Source: Pseudomonas faucium | Lineage (GTDB): Bacteria > Pseudomonadota > Gammaproteobacteria > Pseudomonadales > Pseudomonadaceae | NCBI RefSeq assembly: GCF_021602585.1 | Contig: NZ_BQIP01000025.1 | Coordinates: forward strand, 26,993-90,992 | DNA length: 64,000 bases | Direction of reading: 5' to 3' | The notes under the pieces: model-generated | What the model saw: the letters and a program-made list of their open reading frames with translations, nothing else | Told to the model about the DNA's origin: nothing | Database searches by the model: none | Part shown: piece after piece, positions 50,736 through 59,518 of the stretch | Layout: each line of letters starts with the position of its first letter | Position numbering within the stretch: position 1 is the stretch's first letter | Made by a program: the position numbers and the translations under genes

Positions 50736-51038
50736 TCAGTTGGCGATGCGCGCTGCCGCGAACGGGCGTGCGCCAGGGGCCGGCTCGCGGGTCAGGGCCG
50801 CGAGCACCTGCAGCGGGTTCTGCCCCAGCTCGATCGCCAGGCCCAGGCGAATGCTGTCGATGACCCGCTGCAGGCGCAGCGGGTCATTGCGTTGGGCTTG
50901 AGTGATCAGGCGCTTGGCGACCACGCCGACGTCGTCGGAAAGGGTCAGCATGATGCTGCCGTCCAGGCGTTCGATGCTCAGGTTGACCCGGTATTCGGGG
51001 GCGAAGGCGGCGCTGATCTGATCGAATGGGTTGTGCAT
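50736..51038 (-). CDS. DUF3509-like small protein
   Basis: A 100-residue protein (MHNPFDQISAAFAPEYRVNLSIERLDGSIMLTLSDDVGVVAKRLITQAQRNDPLRLQRVIDSIRLGL...). The short beta hairpin followed by a helical part resembles DUF3509 proteins of Pseudomonas. No catalytic motif. The ATG at 51038 begins the recognisable sequence; upstream extension to 51236 is not protein-like. It is divergent from the tadG gene. The function is unknown. Confidence 0.65.
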   Translation of the reverse strand: MHNPFDQISAAFAPEYRVNLSIERLDGSIMLTLSDDVGVVAKRLITQAQRNDPLRLQRVIDSIRLGLAIELGQNPLQVLAALTREPAPGARPFAAARIAN

Positions 51039-51209
51039 GGCCCAGCTCTGCAAAGTTGACTGCAGAAGTTGACCGGGCAAACGCCGGGTTGGTTCAGGGC
51101 CATTGATCGGCACCTTCATGCAAGGGGTAAGGCAATACGCCATCACCGGGGCTACACTCCCTTGACCGATGCTGCAAAGGCTGGCCCCAGGCCTGCAAAG
51201 GAGTGCCCC

Positions 51210-53165
51210 GTGGTTCCCTGTTCCGCTGCTCGTCAACGCGGCGCGATTGGCCTGATGGCCGTGACCACCCTGGCCATGGCCTTGCTGTTTCTACTGGTGG
51301 TGCTCGACAGCGGCCGCCTCTACCTCGAACAGCGCAAACTGCAACGCATCGCCGACATGGCGGCGCTGGAGGCGGCCGGCCAGTACGCCGTGTGCACCGG
51401 CAGCGGCCCGCAGACCACGGCCATCGCCCGTACCGCAGCCACGCGCAATGGCCATGCCGCCGGCAACCCGCTGGTGGCCAGCTGCGGCTACTTGCAGACC
51501 GGCGCCAACAGCCTGCGTACCTTCACCAGCGACAACACCCGCAATGAAGCGATCCGGGTGGATGTCAGCAACACCGTCACCACCAGTGTCGCCGGTGGTA
51601 TCTACACCTTGATGCAAGGCGCCGGGGTGCCGCTGACCACCACCTTGCACGCCCATGCCGTGGCCTCCATGCCGTTGCCGCCGCAGGCCATGCTGAGCAT
51701 CCGCACCACCCTGGCCACGGTGGATTCACGCCAGTCGGTGCTGCTCAATGCCCTGCTCGGCGCCCTGGGCGGCAGCGTGCAGCTGGACCTGGCCGGCTGG
51801 AAAGGCATCGCCGCCACCGACCTGAACCTGCTCAAGTACCTCGACCAACTGGCCATCGACCTCAACCTCAAGGTGGGTGACTACCAGCAACTGCTCAATG
51901 CCAACGCCACCGCCACGCAGCTGCTGCAAGCGGCGGTGAAGGTGCTGCAGCAAAGCGGCGCTGCGGTCGATGTGGTGACCAATCTGGGCAAGCTGGCGCT
52001 GGGGGCTGGCAACAGCACCTTGCTGCAGCTGGGCGATATCCTCGATATCCAGAACGGCACGGCGCAGGCGGGCCTGGATGCCAGCATCCAGTTGCTGCAG
52101 CTGGTGCAGGGGGTGATCCAGCTGGCGGCGAGCGAGAGCGCCGCCAACGTCGACCTGCCGCTCAACGTGCTCGGCCTGGTCAATGGCCGGGTGCGGCTGA
52201 AAGTGATCGAGCCCCAGCAGATCTCCGCCGTCGGCGACCCACGCAAGGATGAGCTGAGGGTGCATACCGCCCAGGTGCGGGCGATGATTTCGCTCGACCT
52301 TCCACTGCTCAACTCCGTGCTGGGCCTGGTTAACGCGGTGCTCGACCTGGCCGCGCCACTGACCAACGTGCTCGGCAACCTGCTCAGCCTGAACCTGGCC
52401 GCGACACTGGATTCGGTGTTCTGCCTGCTGGGCGTGCCGTGCACGGTCACCGACATCGTCCTGGTGCCCGACAAGCTGCAGGTGGACATCGGCCTGGAGG
52501 TCGCCGAAGCCACCACACGCCTCGACCCGAAAGCGTCCAACACCTTCAGCTGCTCGCCAAAGCGGCTCACCACCCAGGCACAGAGCGCGGCGGCGAAGAT
52601 CGCGGTGGGGCGCTTCGATTCCCCCACGGCGTTCTTCACCACCGGCACCACGGCGATCAAGGCCCTGCCGTTGATCGACATCGGCACCAAACGCTGTACC
52701 AAGCTGCTGATCCTCGGCACTTGCGAGCCGCGCGTGCCGTTCGCCGGTGGCGGCCTTGGCTTGGGTGTCGACAGCAAGCTGCTGGGCAGCGGCCCGCTCG
52801 AGCGCCCGCTGGTGTTCCAGGCACCGGGCAGCGAGCCGCCCAACATCGGCCAGCCTCCGGCCTACCTGAACATGCGCACGATCAACGACAACGTGGTCGG
52901 CAGCCTCAGCGACACCTTGCTCGGCGTGCAGATACAGGCGTTCAAACCCACGGTCAACAGCGGCCTGGGGGAGGTGTTGGTGATCGTTGGCAACGTGCTC
53001 TCCACGGTCAAAGGCATTCTCGAACCGCTGATCAAGAACCTGCTCAGCCCGCTGATCGACCCCTTGCTCAACGTGCTCCTGAAGGTACTGGGCATCGACC
53101 TGGTCAACGCCGAAGTCGGCGCCAACCTCAGTTGCTCCAGCGGCCGTGCTCAGCTGGTCTTGTAG
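51210..53165 (+). CDS. tadG: TadG-like Flp pilus assembly protein
   Basis: A 651-residue protein. The N-terminal RQRGAIGLMAVTTLAMALLFLLVVLDSGRLYLEQRKLQRIADMAALEAAG is the Tad_N/TadG signature: a prepilin-like membrane helix then the 'RKLQ..AD.AALA' motif. A large extracytoplasmic domain rich in Asn, Leu and Val repeats follows. The start is GTG at 51210 with AAGGAG 6 nt upstream. TadG is needed for Flp pilus biogenesis; its role is probably in the envelope. The 3' end overlaps the kinase gene by 16 nt. Confidence 0.88.
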   Translation: MVPCSAARQRGAIGLMAVTTLAMALLFLLVVLDSGRLYLEQRKLQRIADMAALEAAGQYAVCTGSGPQTTAIARTAATRNGHAAGNPLVASCGYLQTGANSLRTFTSDNTRNEAIRVDVSNTVTTSVAGGIYTLMQGAGVPLTTTLHAHAVASMPLPPQAMLSIRTTLATVDSRQSVLLNALLGALGGSVQLDLAGWKGIAATDLNLLKYLDQLAIDLNLKVGDYQQLLNANATATQLLQAAVKVLQQSGAAVDVVTNLGKLALGAGNSTLLQLGDILDIQNGTAQAGLDASIQLLQLVQGVIQLAASESAANVDLPLNVLGLVNGRVRLKVIEPQQISAVGDPRKDELRVHTAQVRAMISLDLPLLNSVLGLVNAVLDLAAPLTNVLGNLLSLNLAATLDSVFCLLGVPCTVTDIVLVPDKLQVDIGLEVAEATTRLDPKASNTFSCSPKRLTTQAQSAAAKIAVGRFDSPTAFFTTGTTAIKALPLIDIGTKRCTKLLILGTCEPRVPFAGGGLGLGVDSKLLGSGPLERPLVFQAPGSEPPNIGQPPAYLNMRTINDNVVGSLSDTLLGVQIQAFKPTVNSGLGEVLVIVGNVLSTVKGILEPLIKNLLSPLIDPLLNVLLKVLGIDLVNAEVGANLSCSSGRAQLVL

Positions 53166-55795
53166 GCCGGCAACAGCACGCGGAAACAGGCGCCTTCGCC
53201 GGTATTGAACACCTCCAGCCGGCCGCCCATGGCCTCGACGATGCCGTGGCTCACCGACAGCCCCAGCCCCGTGCCAGCCCCCGCCGGCTTGGTGGTGAAG
53301 AACGGCTCGAAGATGCGCTCGAGCAGGCGCGGGTCGATGCCGCCGGCGTTGTCCTGCACGTGCAGGCACAGGTGCTGCCCCTCGATGTGCTGGCTCACGC
53401 TGATTCTGGGTGAGGCTGCCTGCCGTTCCAGCAGGGCATCACGGGCGTTGACCATGAGGTTTATCAGCACCTGTTCAAGCTGGTCCTGGTGGCCGAGCAC
53501 CTGCGGGCACAGCTGCGGCTGTTCGAGCTGCAAGGCCACGCCCTTGCCGCGCAGGCCCTCCGCCAGCAGCGCCACCGCACCGTTGACTGCGGCCCAGGCG
53601 GCAAATGCCTGGGTTTCGACCTCGGACCGCCGGCCGTAGGTGCGCAGGTGTTCGACCAGGCGTGCCGCGCGCTCGACCTGGGCATCGATGCGCTGCAGCT
53701 TGCCGTTGAGGTAGTCGACATCCACTGCGCCGCTTTCCAGGCGCTTGAGGGTGTTGGCCACGGCCAGGCGCATCACGTTCAGCGGCTGGTTGATCTCGTG
53801 CACCAGCCCGGTGGCCAGCTCGCCGAGGGTCGCCATCTTGGCGCCTTGCAGCAGTTGCTGCTGGCTCTGGCGCACCTGCGTGTTGTCGCGCCCCACCGCT
53901 TGCACTTCCAGCAGCTGGCCTTGTTCATCGAACAGCCCGCGCTCGGCCCACACCCACCAGGCGTGCCTGTGCCCCGGCAGCTGCAGGCACACCTCTGCGC
54001 TGCTCAATGGCTGCGCCGGGGTCAGCGTTGCCAGGCGCTGCACGAATGCCTGGCGCTGGCTGTCGGACATCCATTGCCCCAGGTTCATCTCGCCCAACTG
54101 TTCGGGCGTGCACTCCAGTTGCTCGGCCAGCGGCCGGTTGCCGAACAGCAGCTGCAGGTCAGGGCGGTAGCGGCAGATCATGGCCGGCGAGTCTTCCACC
54201 AGCACCCGGTAGCGTTCTTCGCTCTGGCGCACACGTTCGGCAGCCTCGGTGGCTTCGCTGACATCCAGCCACAGGCCGACCACCTCGACCGGCTGGCCCA
54301 GGTCGTCGCGCAGCAGGCGCGCCTCGTCCAGCACCCAGTGGTAACCGCCCAGGTGATCGCGCAGGCGGTAGCGGCTGCGCACCTGGCCATCGCGCAGCAA
54401 CTCACGGGTGCGCTCCAGCCACAGCGGGCGGTCGTCGGGGTGCACCGCCTGGCCGGGTTGGCGCGCCAGTTCGCTGTCCTTGGCCCAGCCGAGCAAGGGC
54501 ATCAGGCTGTCGCTGAAGAACTCGCTGTGCAGGGCGCCGGCGGCGTAACGCTGGATGTAGATCACCGCGGGCGAACTGGCGATGAGGTTTTCCAGCCGGG
54601 CGCGGGCGGCATTGGCCTGAAGCTCCTGGGCCTTGAGTGCGCTGATGTCCAGCACAAAGCCCTGGACCTGGCGGCCCTGCAGTTGCCCCACCCAGTGCAG
54701 CCAGCGTGGGCTGGCCGCGCTGTCGGCCTCCGGCAGGCGCAGGTTGAGGCTCAAGGCGACGCCGTCGCGGGCTTGCTCCAGGGCCATGTGCGCGGCCTCG
54801 CGGTCGGCCGGGTGCAGGTGCAGCAGCCAGCGCTCGAGGCTCACCTCGCAGGGCAGGCCGAGGCTGGCGGCCAAGGCCGGGTCCAGGCGCAACGGCCCCT
54901 GCAGCGGCCACTCCCACCAGCCGGCGCCCAGTTGCCGTTGCAGCTCATCGAGGTGGTGCGAGCGCTGCTGCAACTGCACCTGGCGCAGGCGCGCCAGCAA
55001 CGGCTCGACCAGCGCCTGCAGCAACAGCGTGGCGGCCTCCGGCGCGGGTACCGAAGGCGCCCCGGCGCACAGCAGCCAGGCCTGGACGTGGTGGCCGTGG
55101 CTGTACGGCAACAGAACCAGCGGCGCCCCTGCGCACAATGCCTGCCACTGGGGCGAGTCGGGTGCCACGTGCTGAAAGCGCGCAGGCAGCGCCTGCAGCC
55201 AGGGGTGCAGGCGTTCGTCATCGGGCCACGGCCAGTCGCCTTCGCTGCTGGCATAGGTGCGCCAGCCCGCGTCGTCCGCCAGCAGCAGCCGCAGCGCGCC
55301 AGCTTGCCAGTGCATGGCCAGGTGCTGCAGTTGCTCGGCGCTGGTCTGTGCCAGCCAGGGTTCGCTGCAGTCGCGCACCGCCTGGCTGATGTCGGCGGCC
55401 AGCTGGCGCCGGTTCAGCCACTGGTCCTGCTGGTTGCCCTGGCGCAGCAGGTCGCCGGTATCGAACAGCTGCAGCATCCAGCCGGTTGCGTTGCGCTGCA
55501 GCGAGCCTCGGGTATGCAAGGTGTGGCCGTGCACGGTGTGAAAATCCAGGTCCAGCGCCTGGCCTTGCCAGTCGGCGGGCTCACCTTCGAGCACCAGCCA
55601 GCTGTGCTGGCACAGGTAGCTGTGCAGGCGCGTGGGGGCCTGTTCGGGCACCGCCAGCACACAGCGCAAGGGGCCGGACAGGCGCAACACCTGGCCGTGC
55701 GCGTCAAGCCATACCTGCAGGCCGACGGCCGCGGGCATTTCGGCGGCCGGCTCGGCGGCGTGGCTGCTCAGCCAGCGGTTGAACAGGCCGCTCAC
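53150..55795 (-). CDS. PAS-domain sensor histidine kinase (PprA-like)
   Basis: An 881-residue soluble kinase with no membrane helices. At least three PAS-like domains are visible at roughly 270-400, 400-520 and 525-650 (for example FSDSLMPLLGWAKDSELARQPGQAVHPDD), followed by a HisKA domain with phospho-acceptor H666 (ATGLVHEINQPLN) and an HATPase domain (N783 region NLMVNARDALLE; DNAGGIDP; GTGLGLSVSHGIVEAMGG). A similar kinase, PprA, lies in the tad locus of P. aeruginosa. No response regulator gene is present in the window. It is co-transcribed after the TadE-like gene, overlapping by 4 nt. Confidence 0.9.
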   Translation of the reverse strand: MSGLFNRWLSSHAAEPAAEMPAAVGLQVWLDAHGQVLRLSGPLRCVLAVPEQAPTRLHSYLCQHSWLVLEGEPADWQGQALDLDFHTVHGHTLHTRGSLQRNATGWMLQLFDTGDLLRQGNQQDQWLNRRQLAADISQAVRDCSEPWLAQTSAEQLQHLAMHWQAGALRLLLADDAGWRTYASSEGDWPWPDDERLHPWLQALPARFQHVAPDSPQWQALCAGAPLVLLPYSHGHHVQAWLLCAGAPSVPAPEAATLLLQALVEPLLARLRQVQLQQRSHHLDELQRQLGAGWWEWPLQGPLRLDPALAASLGLPCEVSLERWLLHLHPADREAAHMALEQARDGVALSLNLRLPEADSAASPRWLHWVGQLQGRQVQGFVLDISALKAQELQANAARARLENLIASSPAVIYIQRYAAGALHSEFFSDSLMPLLGWAKDSELARQPGQAVHPDDRPLWLERTRELLRDGQVRSRYRLRDHLGGYHWVLDEARLLRDDLGQPVEVVGLWLDVSEATEAAERVRQSEERYRVLVEDSPAMICRYRPDLQLLFGNRPLAEQLECTPEQLGEMNLGQWMSDSQRQAFVQRLATLTPAQPLSSAEVCLQLPGHRHAWWVWAERGLFDEQGQLLEVQAVGRDNTQVRQSQQQLLQGAKMATLGELATGLVHEINQPLNVMRLAVANTLKRLESGAVDVDYLNGKLQRIDAQVERAARLVEHLRTYGRRSEVETQAFAAWAAVNGAVALLAEGLRGKGVALQLEQPQLCPQVLGHQDQLEQVLINLMVNARDALLERQAASPRISVSQHIEGQHLCLHVQDNAGGIDPRLLERIFEPFFTTKPAGAGTGLGLSVSHGIVEAMGGRLEVFNTGEGACFRVLLPAYKTS

Positions 55796-56256
55796 AGCTG
55801 CAGGCTCGCTTCGGCCTTCAGGGTTGCCGGCAACCTCGGCACTTCGCCAATCAACGGTATGACCAGCTGCGGCAGGACGTTGGTCAGCTTGGCCTTGGGG
55901 TAGTTGATGGTCACTTTCAGCAGCTTGCTCGCATCCAGCTGCACCTGCGCGTCGCTGGCAGGCTGGAAGTCCAGCGCAGCGGGCATCCAGGCCAGTTGGT
56001 CACGGATCACCTGGCGGCCAAGTACCTGCACGTCGTTGGCGTAGGTGGCGCTGGTCGGGTCCAGGGCAACGCAGCGGCGCACCGCCTCGCTGCTGGCCTG
56101 GTTGAACGATTGCAGCATCAGCATCGGCAGGGTGTAGCTGACCAGCCCGTAGAACACCGAGAAAAAGATCATGAAGACAGCGACGAACTCCAGGGCTGCC
56201 GCGCCTTTTTGCCGAGTTGCCGGGCCTGCTTGCATGCTTGCGTCTACCCTGACCAT
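55792..56256 (-). CDS. TadE/TadF-like pseudopilin
   Basis: About 154 residues. The N-terminal KGAAALEFVAVFMIFFSVFYGLVSYTLPML carries the A/G-A-x-x-E-F motif and hydrophobic helix of TadE pseudopilins, cleaved by the dedicated prepilin peptidase. The remaining part is a periplasmic domain. The start is either the ATG at 56256 or that at 56235; both have weak ribosome sites. The stop overlaps the start of the histidine kinase gene by 4 nt, so the two are coupled. It is divergent from the prepilin peptidase gene. Confidence 0.82.
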   Translation of the reverse strand: MVRVDASMQAGPATRQKGAAALEFVAVFMIFFSVFYGLVSYTLPMLMLQSFNQASSEAVRRCVALDPTSATYANDVQVLGRQVIRDQLAWMPAALDFQPASDAQVQLDASKLLKVTINYPKAKLTNVLPQLVIPLIGEVPRLPATLKAEASLQL

Positions 56257-56304
56257 GAGTCCTGAGTAACAGCATAGAACCGTTCGACGAACAGGGATGG
56301 CCAA

Positions 56305-56745
56305 TTGCCAATATCTAGCGTTGCCCTGCTGGCGTGGCTTGCCCTGTGTGCCGGGCAGGACCTGCGGGAGCGGCAGATTTCCAACATGCTCACCCTGGGC
56401 ATCGCCGCGTGCGCGCTGGCCTGGCTGCTGGTGACCGGGCGCAGCTGGGTCGGTGCCCAGGCCAGTGATGCCGGCTGGGCGCTGGCCATCGTGCTGCTGC
56501 TCACGCTGCCGGGGTACATGCTCGGGCGCTTTGGCGCCGGTGACGTCAAGTTGCTTGGTGCGCTGGCCCTGGCCACCAGCCAGGCGCACGTGTTGGGCAC
56601 CTTCATCGGCGCCGGCGTGGCCTTACTGGCATGGGCGCTCGCCCGGCGGCTGTGGCGGCGCGGGGCAGGGCAGGCGGGTGACAAGCAGCCGTTCGCGCCC
56701 TGTGTGCTGGTGGGGTTCGTGCTGGCCAGTGCGTGCCTGGCGTGA
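56305..56745 (+). CDS. fppA: Type IV prepilin peptidase of the Tad system (TadV/CpaA/FppA)
   Basis: A 146-residue A24-family aspartic protease in the inner membrane. Catalytic Asp residues are in GQDLRERQISN (about D19) and the FGAGDVKLLG motif (GxGD). It lacks the N-terminal methyltransferase domain of PilD, as is normal for Flp-specific peptidases. The start codon is TTG at 56305, preceded by AGGGA at 7 nt; the ATG at 56297 is out of frame. It would process the Flp pilin and TadE. Confidence 0.88.
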   Translation: MPISSVALLAWLALCAGQDLRERQISNMLTLGIAACALAWLLVTGRSWVGAQASDAGWALAIVLLLTLPGYMLGRFGAGDVKLLGALALATSQAHVLGTFIGAGVALLAWALARRLWRRGAGQAGDKQPFAPCVLVGFVLASACLA

Positions 56746-56755
56746 CAGGGCTGCT

Positions 56756-57025
56756 TCAGTTGTTGCTCGACTTCACCCGCTCCCAGCGATAGAAGTCCGG
56801 GATGACGTATTTGTAGGTGTCCAGCCAGCGCTGCTTCGACAGGTCGCGCTCGCGTGCCGTCTGCACCTGCAACTTGGTCGATGCCTGCTCGCCACTGGAC
56901 TGCACCTGCAGCAAGGTTTCGGTCGCCGTCAGCGTTGACGGGCGCTGGCGCGGGGCGTCGTCGGCCCAGGCCAGAGAGACGCTGGCGCAGCAGGCCAGCA
57001 GCATCGCAGAGCGGATCATCAGCAT
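56756..57025 (-). CDS. DUF3613-like periplasmic protein of the Tad locus
   Basis: An 89-residue protein with a Sec signal peptide (MLMIRSAMLLACCASVSLAWA, cut before DDA). The mature part TETLLQVQSSGEQASTKLQVQTARERDLSKQRWLDTYKYVIPDFYRWERV resembles DUF3613/PA4298, found only in Pseudomonas tad loci. It follows tadD by 10 nt. The function is unknown; probably linked to Flp pilus assembly. Confidence 0.82.
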   Translation of the reverse strand: MLMIRSAMLLACCASVSLAWADDAPRQRPSTLTATETLLQVQSSGEQASTKLQVQTARERDLSKQRWLDTYKYVIPDFYRWERVKSSNN

Positions 57026-57035
57026 CGCCGTTCCC

Positions 57036-57737
57036 TCAGTTGACCATTTCGGTGGCGCGAGTGGCCGAGGCCAGCGGCCCGCGCCCGTTGGCCTTGATCT
57101 GGCTGGCGCGGTCCTGGGCCTGGGCGAACTGGTCGGGCTTGAGCCGCAGCCGCCCGACCAGGTCGGTGGCTTGCTGCCAGTTGTCCTGCAGCAGCGACAG
57201 CGTTACCAGGTTGACCGCCGGCAGCGGGTTGTCGTCCTTGAGCTCGACCGCCGTGAGGAATTCGAAGCGCGCCTGTTCATAGCGCCCCAGGTTCATCAAT
57301 ACGACGCCCAGGTCGTTGCGCACGCGCTCGTCGGTCGGCGCAAGGCGCGCCGCCCGCTGCAGGTTCTGCAGGGCCTGCACGTCATCGCCGCGGGCCGAGG
57401 CCAGCTGGCCAAGGCCGTGCTCGCCTTCGGCGGCCAGGCAACCGCCCAGCAGGCTGCGGTACAGCGGCTCGGCCTCGCTGCGCCCGAGCAGGCGGGAAAC
57501 CCGGGCTTTGCGCAGGCGCACCTGGTCGAGGTTGTTCGGCAACTGCTCCAGGTGCGCGAGGCTTGCATGCGGGCGGCCTTCGTTGAGCATCTCGTCGGCC
57601 AGGTTCAGCGACAGTTGCTGGTCGGCGTCGGGCTTGGCGCAGCTGGTATTGCCGAACAGCTGGCGCAGCCCCTCGGGTTGCTGCCCGGCGCAACCGGCCA
57701 GCAGTAGCAGGCTTGTGAACAACAGGATCGCTTTCAT
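57036..57737 (-). CDS. tadD: TadD, tetratricopeptide lipoprotein
   Basis: A 233-residue lipoprotein with a lipobox (LLLLAGC, C16). The body contains tetratricopeptide-like repeats (for example LGQLASARGDDVQALQNLQRAARLAPTDERVRNDLGVVLMNLGRYEQARFEFLTAVEL). In P. aeruginosa and Aggregatibacter, TadD assists secretin assembly. It follows tadC by 9 nt. Confidence 0.92.
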   Translation of the reverse strand: MKAILLFTSLLLLAGCAGQQPEGLRQLFGNTSCAKPDADQQLSLNLADEMLNEGRPHASLAHLEQLPNNLDQVRLRKARVSRLLGRSEAEPLYRSLLGGCLAAEGEHGLGQLASARGDDVQALQNLQRAARLAPTDERVRNDLGVVLMNLGRYEQARFEFLTAVELKDDNPLPAVNLVTLSLLQDNWQQATDLVGRLRLKPDQFAQAQDRASQIKANGRGPLASATRATEMVN

Positions 57738-57746
57738 CCAATCTCC

Positions 57747-58634
57747 TCAGGGGCTCAAGGCCCGCGCCAGTGCAGAAAACCCCGGCCCGGCCAGGACGAT
57801 GAGCAACGCCGGGAAGAGGAACACCATCATCACCGCCGACATCTTTGCCGACATCTTCGAGACCCGCTCCTGCATGCGCGTCAGGCGCCGGTCGTCGAGC
57901 AGGTCCTTGAGCGCCAGCAGCGACTTCATCGCGCCACTGCCCTGGGTCAGCAATTGCTGGAGGATCACGCAGGTGTCGGTGAATTCGTCCACGGCCAGCA
58001 CGCTTGCGGCCTTTTCCAGCTCCGGCCCGAGCGCCAGGCCCGAGTCCACCCGGTGCAACACCTGGCGCAGCTCTTCGCTGATTTCCGGCACCAGCGCCCG
58101 GCCTTCCAGGCTCAGCACGCGCAGCGCCTGCTCCACCGCCAGGCCCGTCTCGAAGAGGATGCGCAGCAGCGGGATCATCAGGCTCACTTCCAGGGCAATG
58201 CGTTGCTGGCGGCGTTTTGCCGCGCTGGCCAGCAGGCGCTTGGGCAGCAGGTAGCTGGCGCCCAGCGCGCACAGCGGCCAGATCAGCCAGTGCATGCCTT
58301 CACCGCTGCTGACCCCTTGCTGCAGCAGCACGGTCAGCAGCACCGTCAGCAGCGGCAGGCCCAGCTGCACGGCGGCAAACAGCGCACGCTGGCGGCTGCG
58401 GCGCCAGCCCACACGCTCGAGCAGGGCCTGGCTTTCACCGTCGAGCTTCTGCAGGCGCTGGCCAAGCCGGCTGCTGCCCAGCCAGTGCAGCCAGTCGCCC
58501 AGGCGCTCATCGCGGGCCAGGCGCCCTTGCAGGCGCCTGCCGATCAGGTAGCGGGCGCGCAACTGGCGGGCGGCCTGCAGGCCCAGCAGGCAGGCCGCGA
58601 GCAACAGGCACAGGGCGCAGATCAGCAAGGCCAT
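57747..58634 (-). CDS. tadC: TadC, inner-membrane platform protein
   Basis: A 295-residue GspF-type membrane protein with hydrophobic segments at both ends and a type II secretion F domain in between (LEVSLMIPLLRILFETGLAVEQALRVLSLEGRALVPEISEELRQVLHRVDSGLALGPEL). The C-terminal KMSAKMSAVMMVFLFPALLIVLAGPGF is conserved in TadC. The ATG at 58634 is 2 nt from the tadB stop. It forms with TadB the platform on which the TadA ATPase acts. Confidence 0.92.
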   Translation of the reverse strand: MALLICALCLLLAACLLGLQAARQLRARYLIGRRLQGRLARDERLGDWLHWLGSSRLGQRLQKLDGESQALLERVGWRRSRQRALFAAVQLGLPLLTVLLTVLLQQGVSSGEGMHWLIWPLCALGASYLLPKRLLASAAKRRQQRIALEVSLMIPLLRILFETGLAVEQALRVLSLEGRALVPEISEELRQVLHRVDSGLALGPELEKAASVLAVDEFTDTCVILQQLLTQGSGAMKSLLALKDLLDDRRLTRMQERVSKMSAKMSAVMMVFLFPALLIVLAGPGFSALARALSP

Positions 58635-58636
58635 GC

Positions 58637-59518
58637 TCAGAGGCTCCTCATCATGCGCCACAGCACCAGGCAGCCCAGCACCTGCAGGGCGAACGCCAGC
58701 AACAGCATCAGCTGCCCGGCGCTGTCTTGCCACATGGCCAGCAGGTAGCGCGGGTTGGCCATCAGGAAATAGCCGGCCATGCATAGCGGCAAGGCGCCGA
58801 GAATCATCGCGGTGATACGGGTTTCGCCGGTCATGGCCTTGAGCTGGCGGGCGCCTTGTTCACGCTCGCGGATCAGCTTGATCAGGTTTTCCATCAGCTC
58901 GCTGGTGTTGCCGCCATAGCGCTGGTTGATGCGCAGGCCCATGGCGAACAGGCGCAGTTCGTCCTGGTCGTACAGCTCGGCGAATTCGTTGACCGCATCG
59001 TCCAGCGGCACGCCCAGCTGCACGTTGCGCCGTACCCGGGTCATGGTCGAGCGCAAGGGTTCGCGGGTGCCATCGATGCCACCGAGCACCGCGTCGTTGA
59101 GCGTGCGCCCGGCCTTGAGGCTGCGCACGCTGTAGTCCAGCAGCGCCGGCAGCTGCTCGACCAGTTGGCGCACACGCCGGCGGTACAAGGCGCTGAGGGT
59201 GAAGTAGCCCAGCAGCGGCATGCTCACCAGCACCATCAGGGCGGCGATCCAGCCGCCGGCCAGCAGCGCCAGCAGCACCAGGCCCAGCCAGGCGAACAGC
59301 CAGCGCTGCGGTTGCCAGTCGCTGGCGCCAAGCCCTGCACGCTGCAACATTGGCTCGAGCCAGTCGCGCCGCGCATTAGCGCTGCGCACCACCTGCAAGG
59401 CCTGGCCCAGGCGCTGCAGAATGCGCTGTTCGCTGCGCTTGTACAGGCCCTTGCGAAACAGCAGCAGCGACACGCCCAGCAGCAGGGGCGACAGCGCCAG
59501 CAGCAGGGGGCCGATCAC
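58637..59518 (-). CDS. tadB: TadB, inner-membrane platform protein
   Basis: A 293-residue GspF-type platform protein, paralogue of TadC. ELPALLDYSVRSLKAGRTLNDAVLGGI-type motif (here QLPALLDYSVRSLKAGRTLNDAV) and NTSELMENLIKLIRERE are characteristic. The start is GTG at 59518, overlapping the tadA stop by 4 nt (GTGA), so it is translationally coupled. Confidence 0.92.
   Translation of the reverse strand: MIGPLLLALSPLLLGVSLLLFRKGLYKRSEQRILQRLGQALQVVRSANARRDWLEPMLQRAGLGASDWQPQRWLFAWLGLVLLALLAGGWIAALMVLVSMPLLGYFTLSALYRRRVRQLVEQLPALLDYSVRSLKAGRTLNDAVLGGIDGTREPLRSTMTRVRRNVQLGVPLDDAVNEFAELYDQDELRLFAMGLRINQRYGGNTSELMENLIKLIREREQGARQLKAMTGETRITAMILGALPLCMAGYFLMANPRYLLAMWQDSAGQLMLLLAFALQVLGCLVLWRMMRSL

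Noticed and set aside
53489-55903. An 804-codon plus-strand frame opposite the histidine kinase
   Set aside because: The minus-strand frame has clear PAS, HisKA and HATPase motifs; the plus frame is low-complexity.
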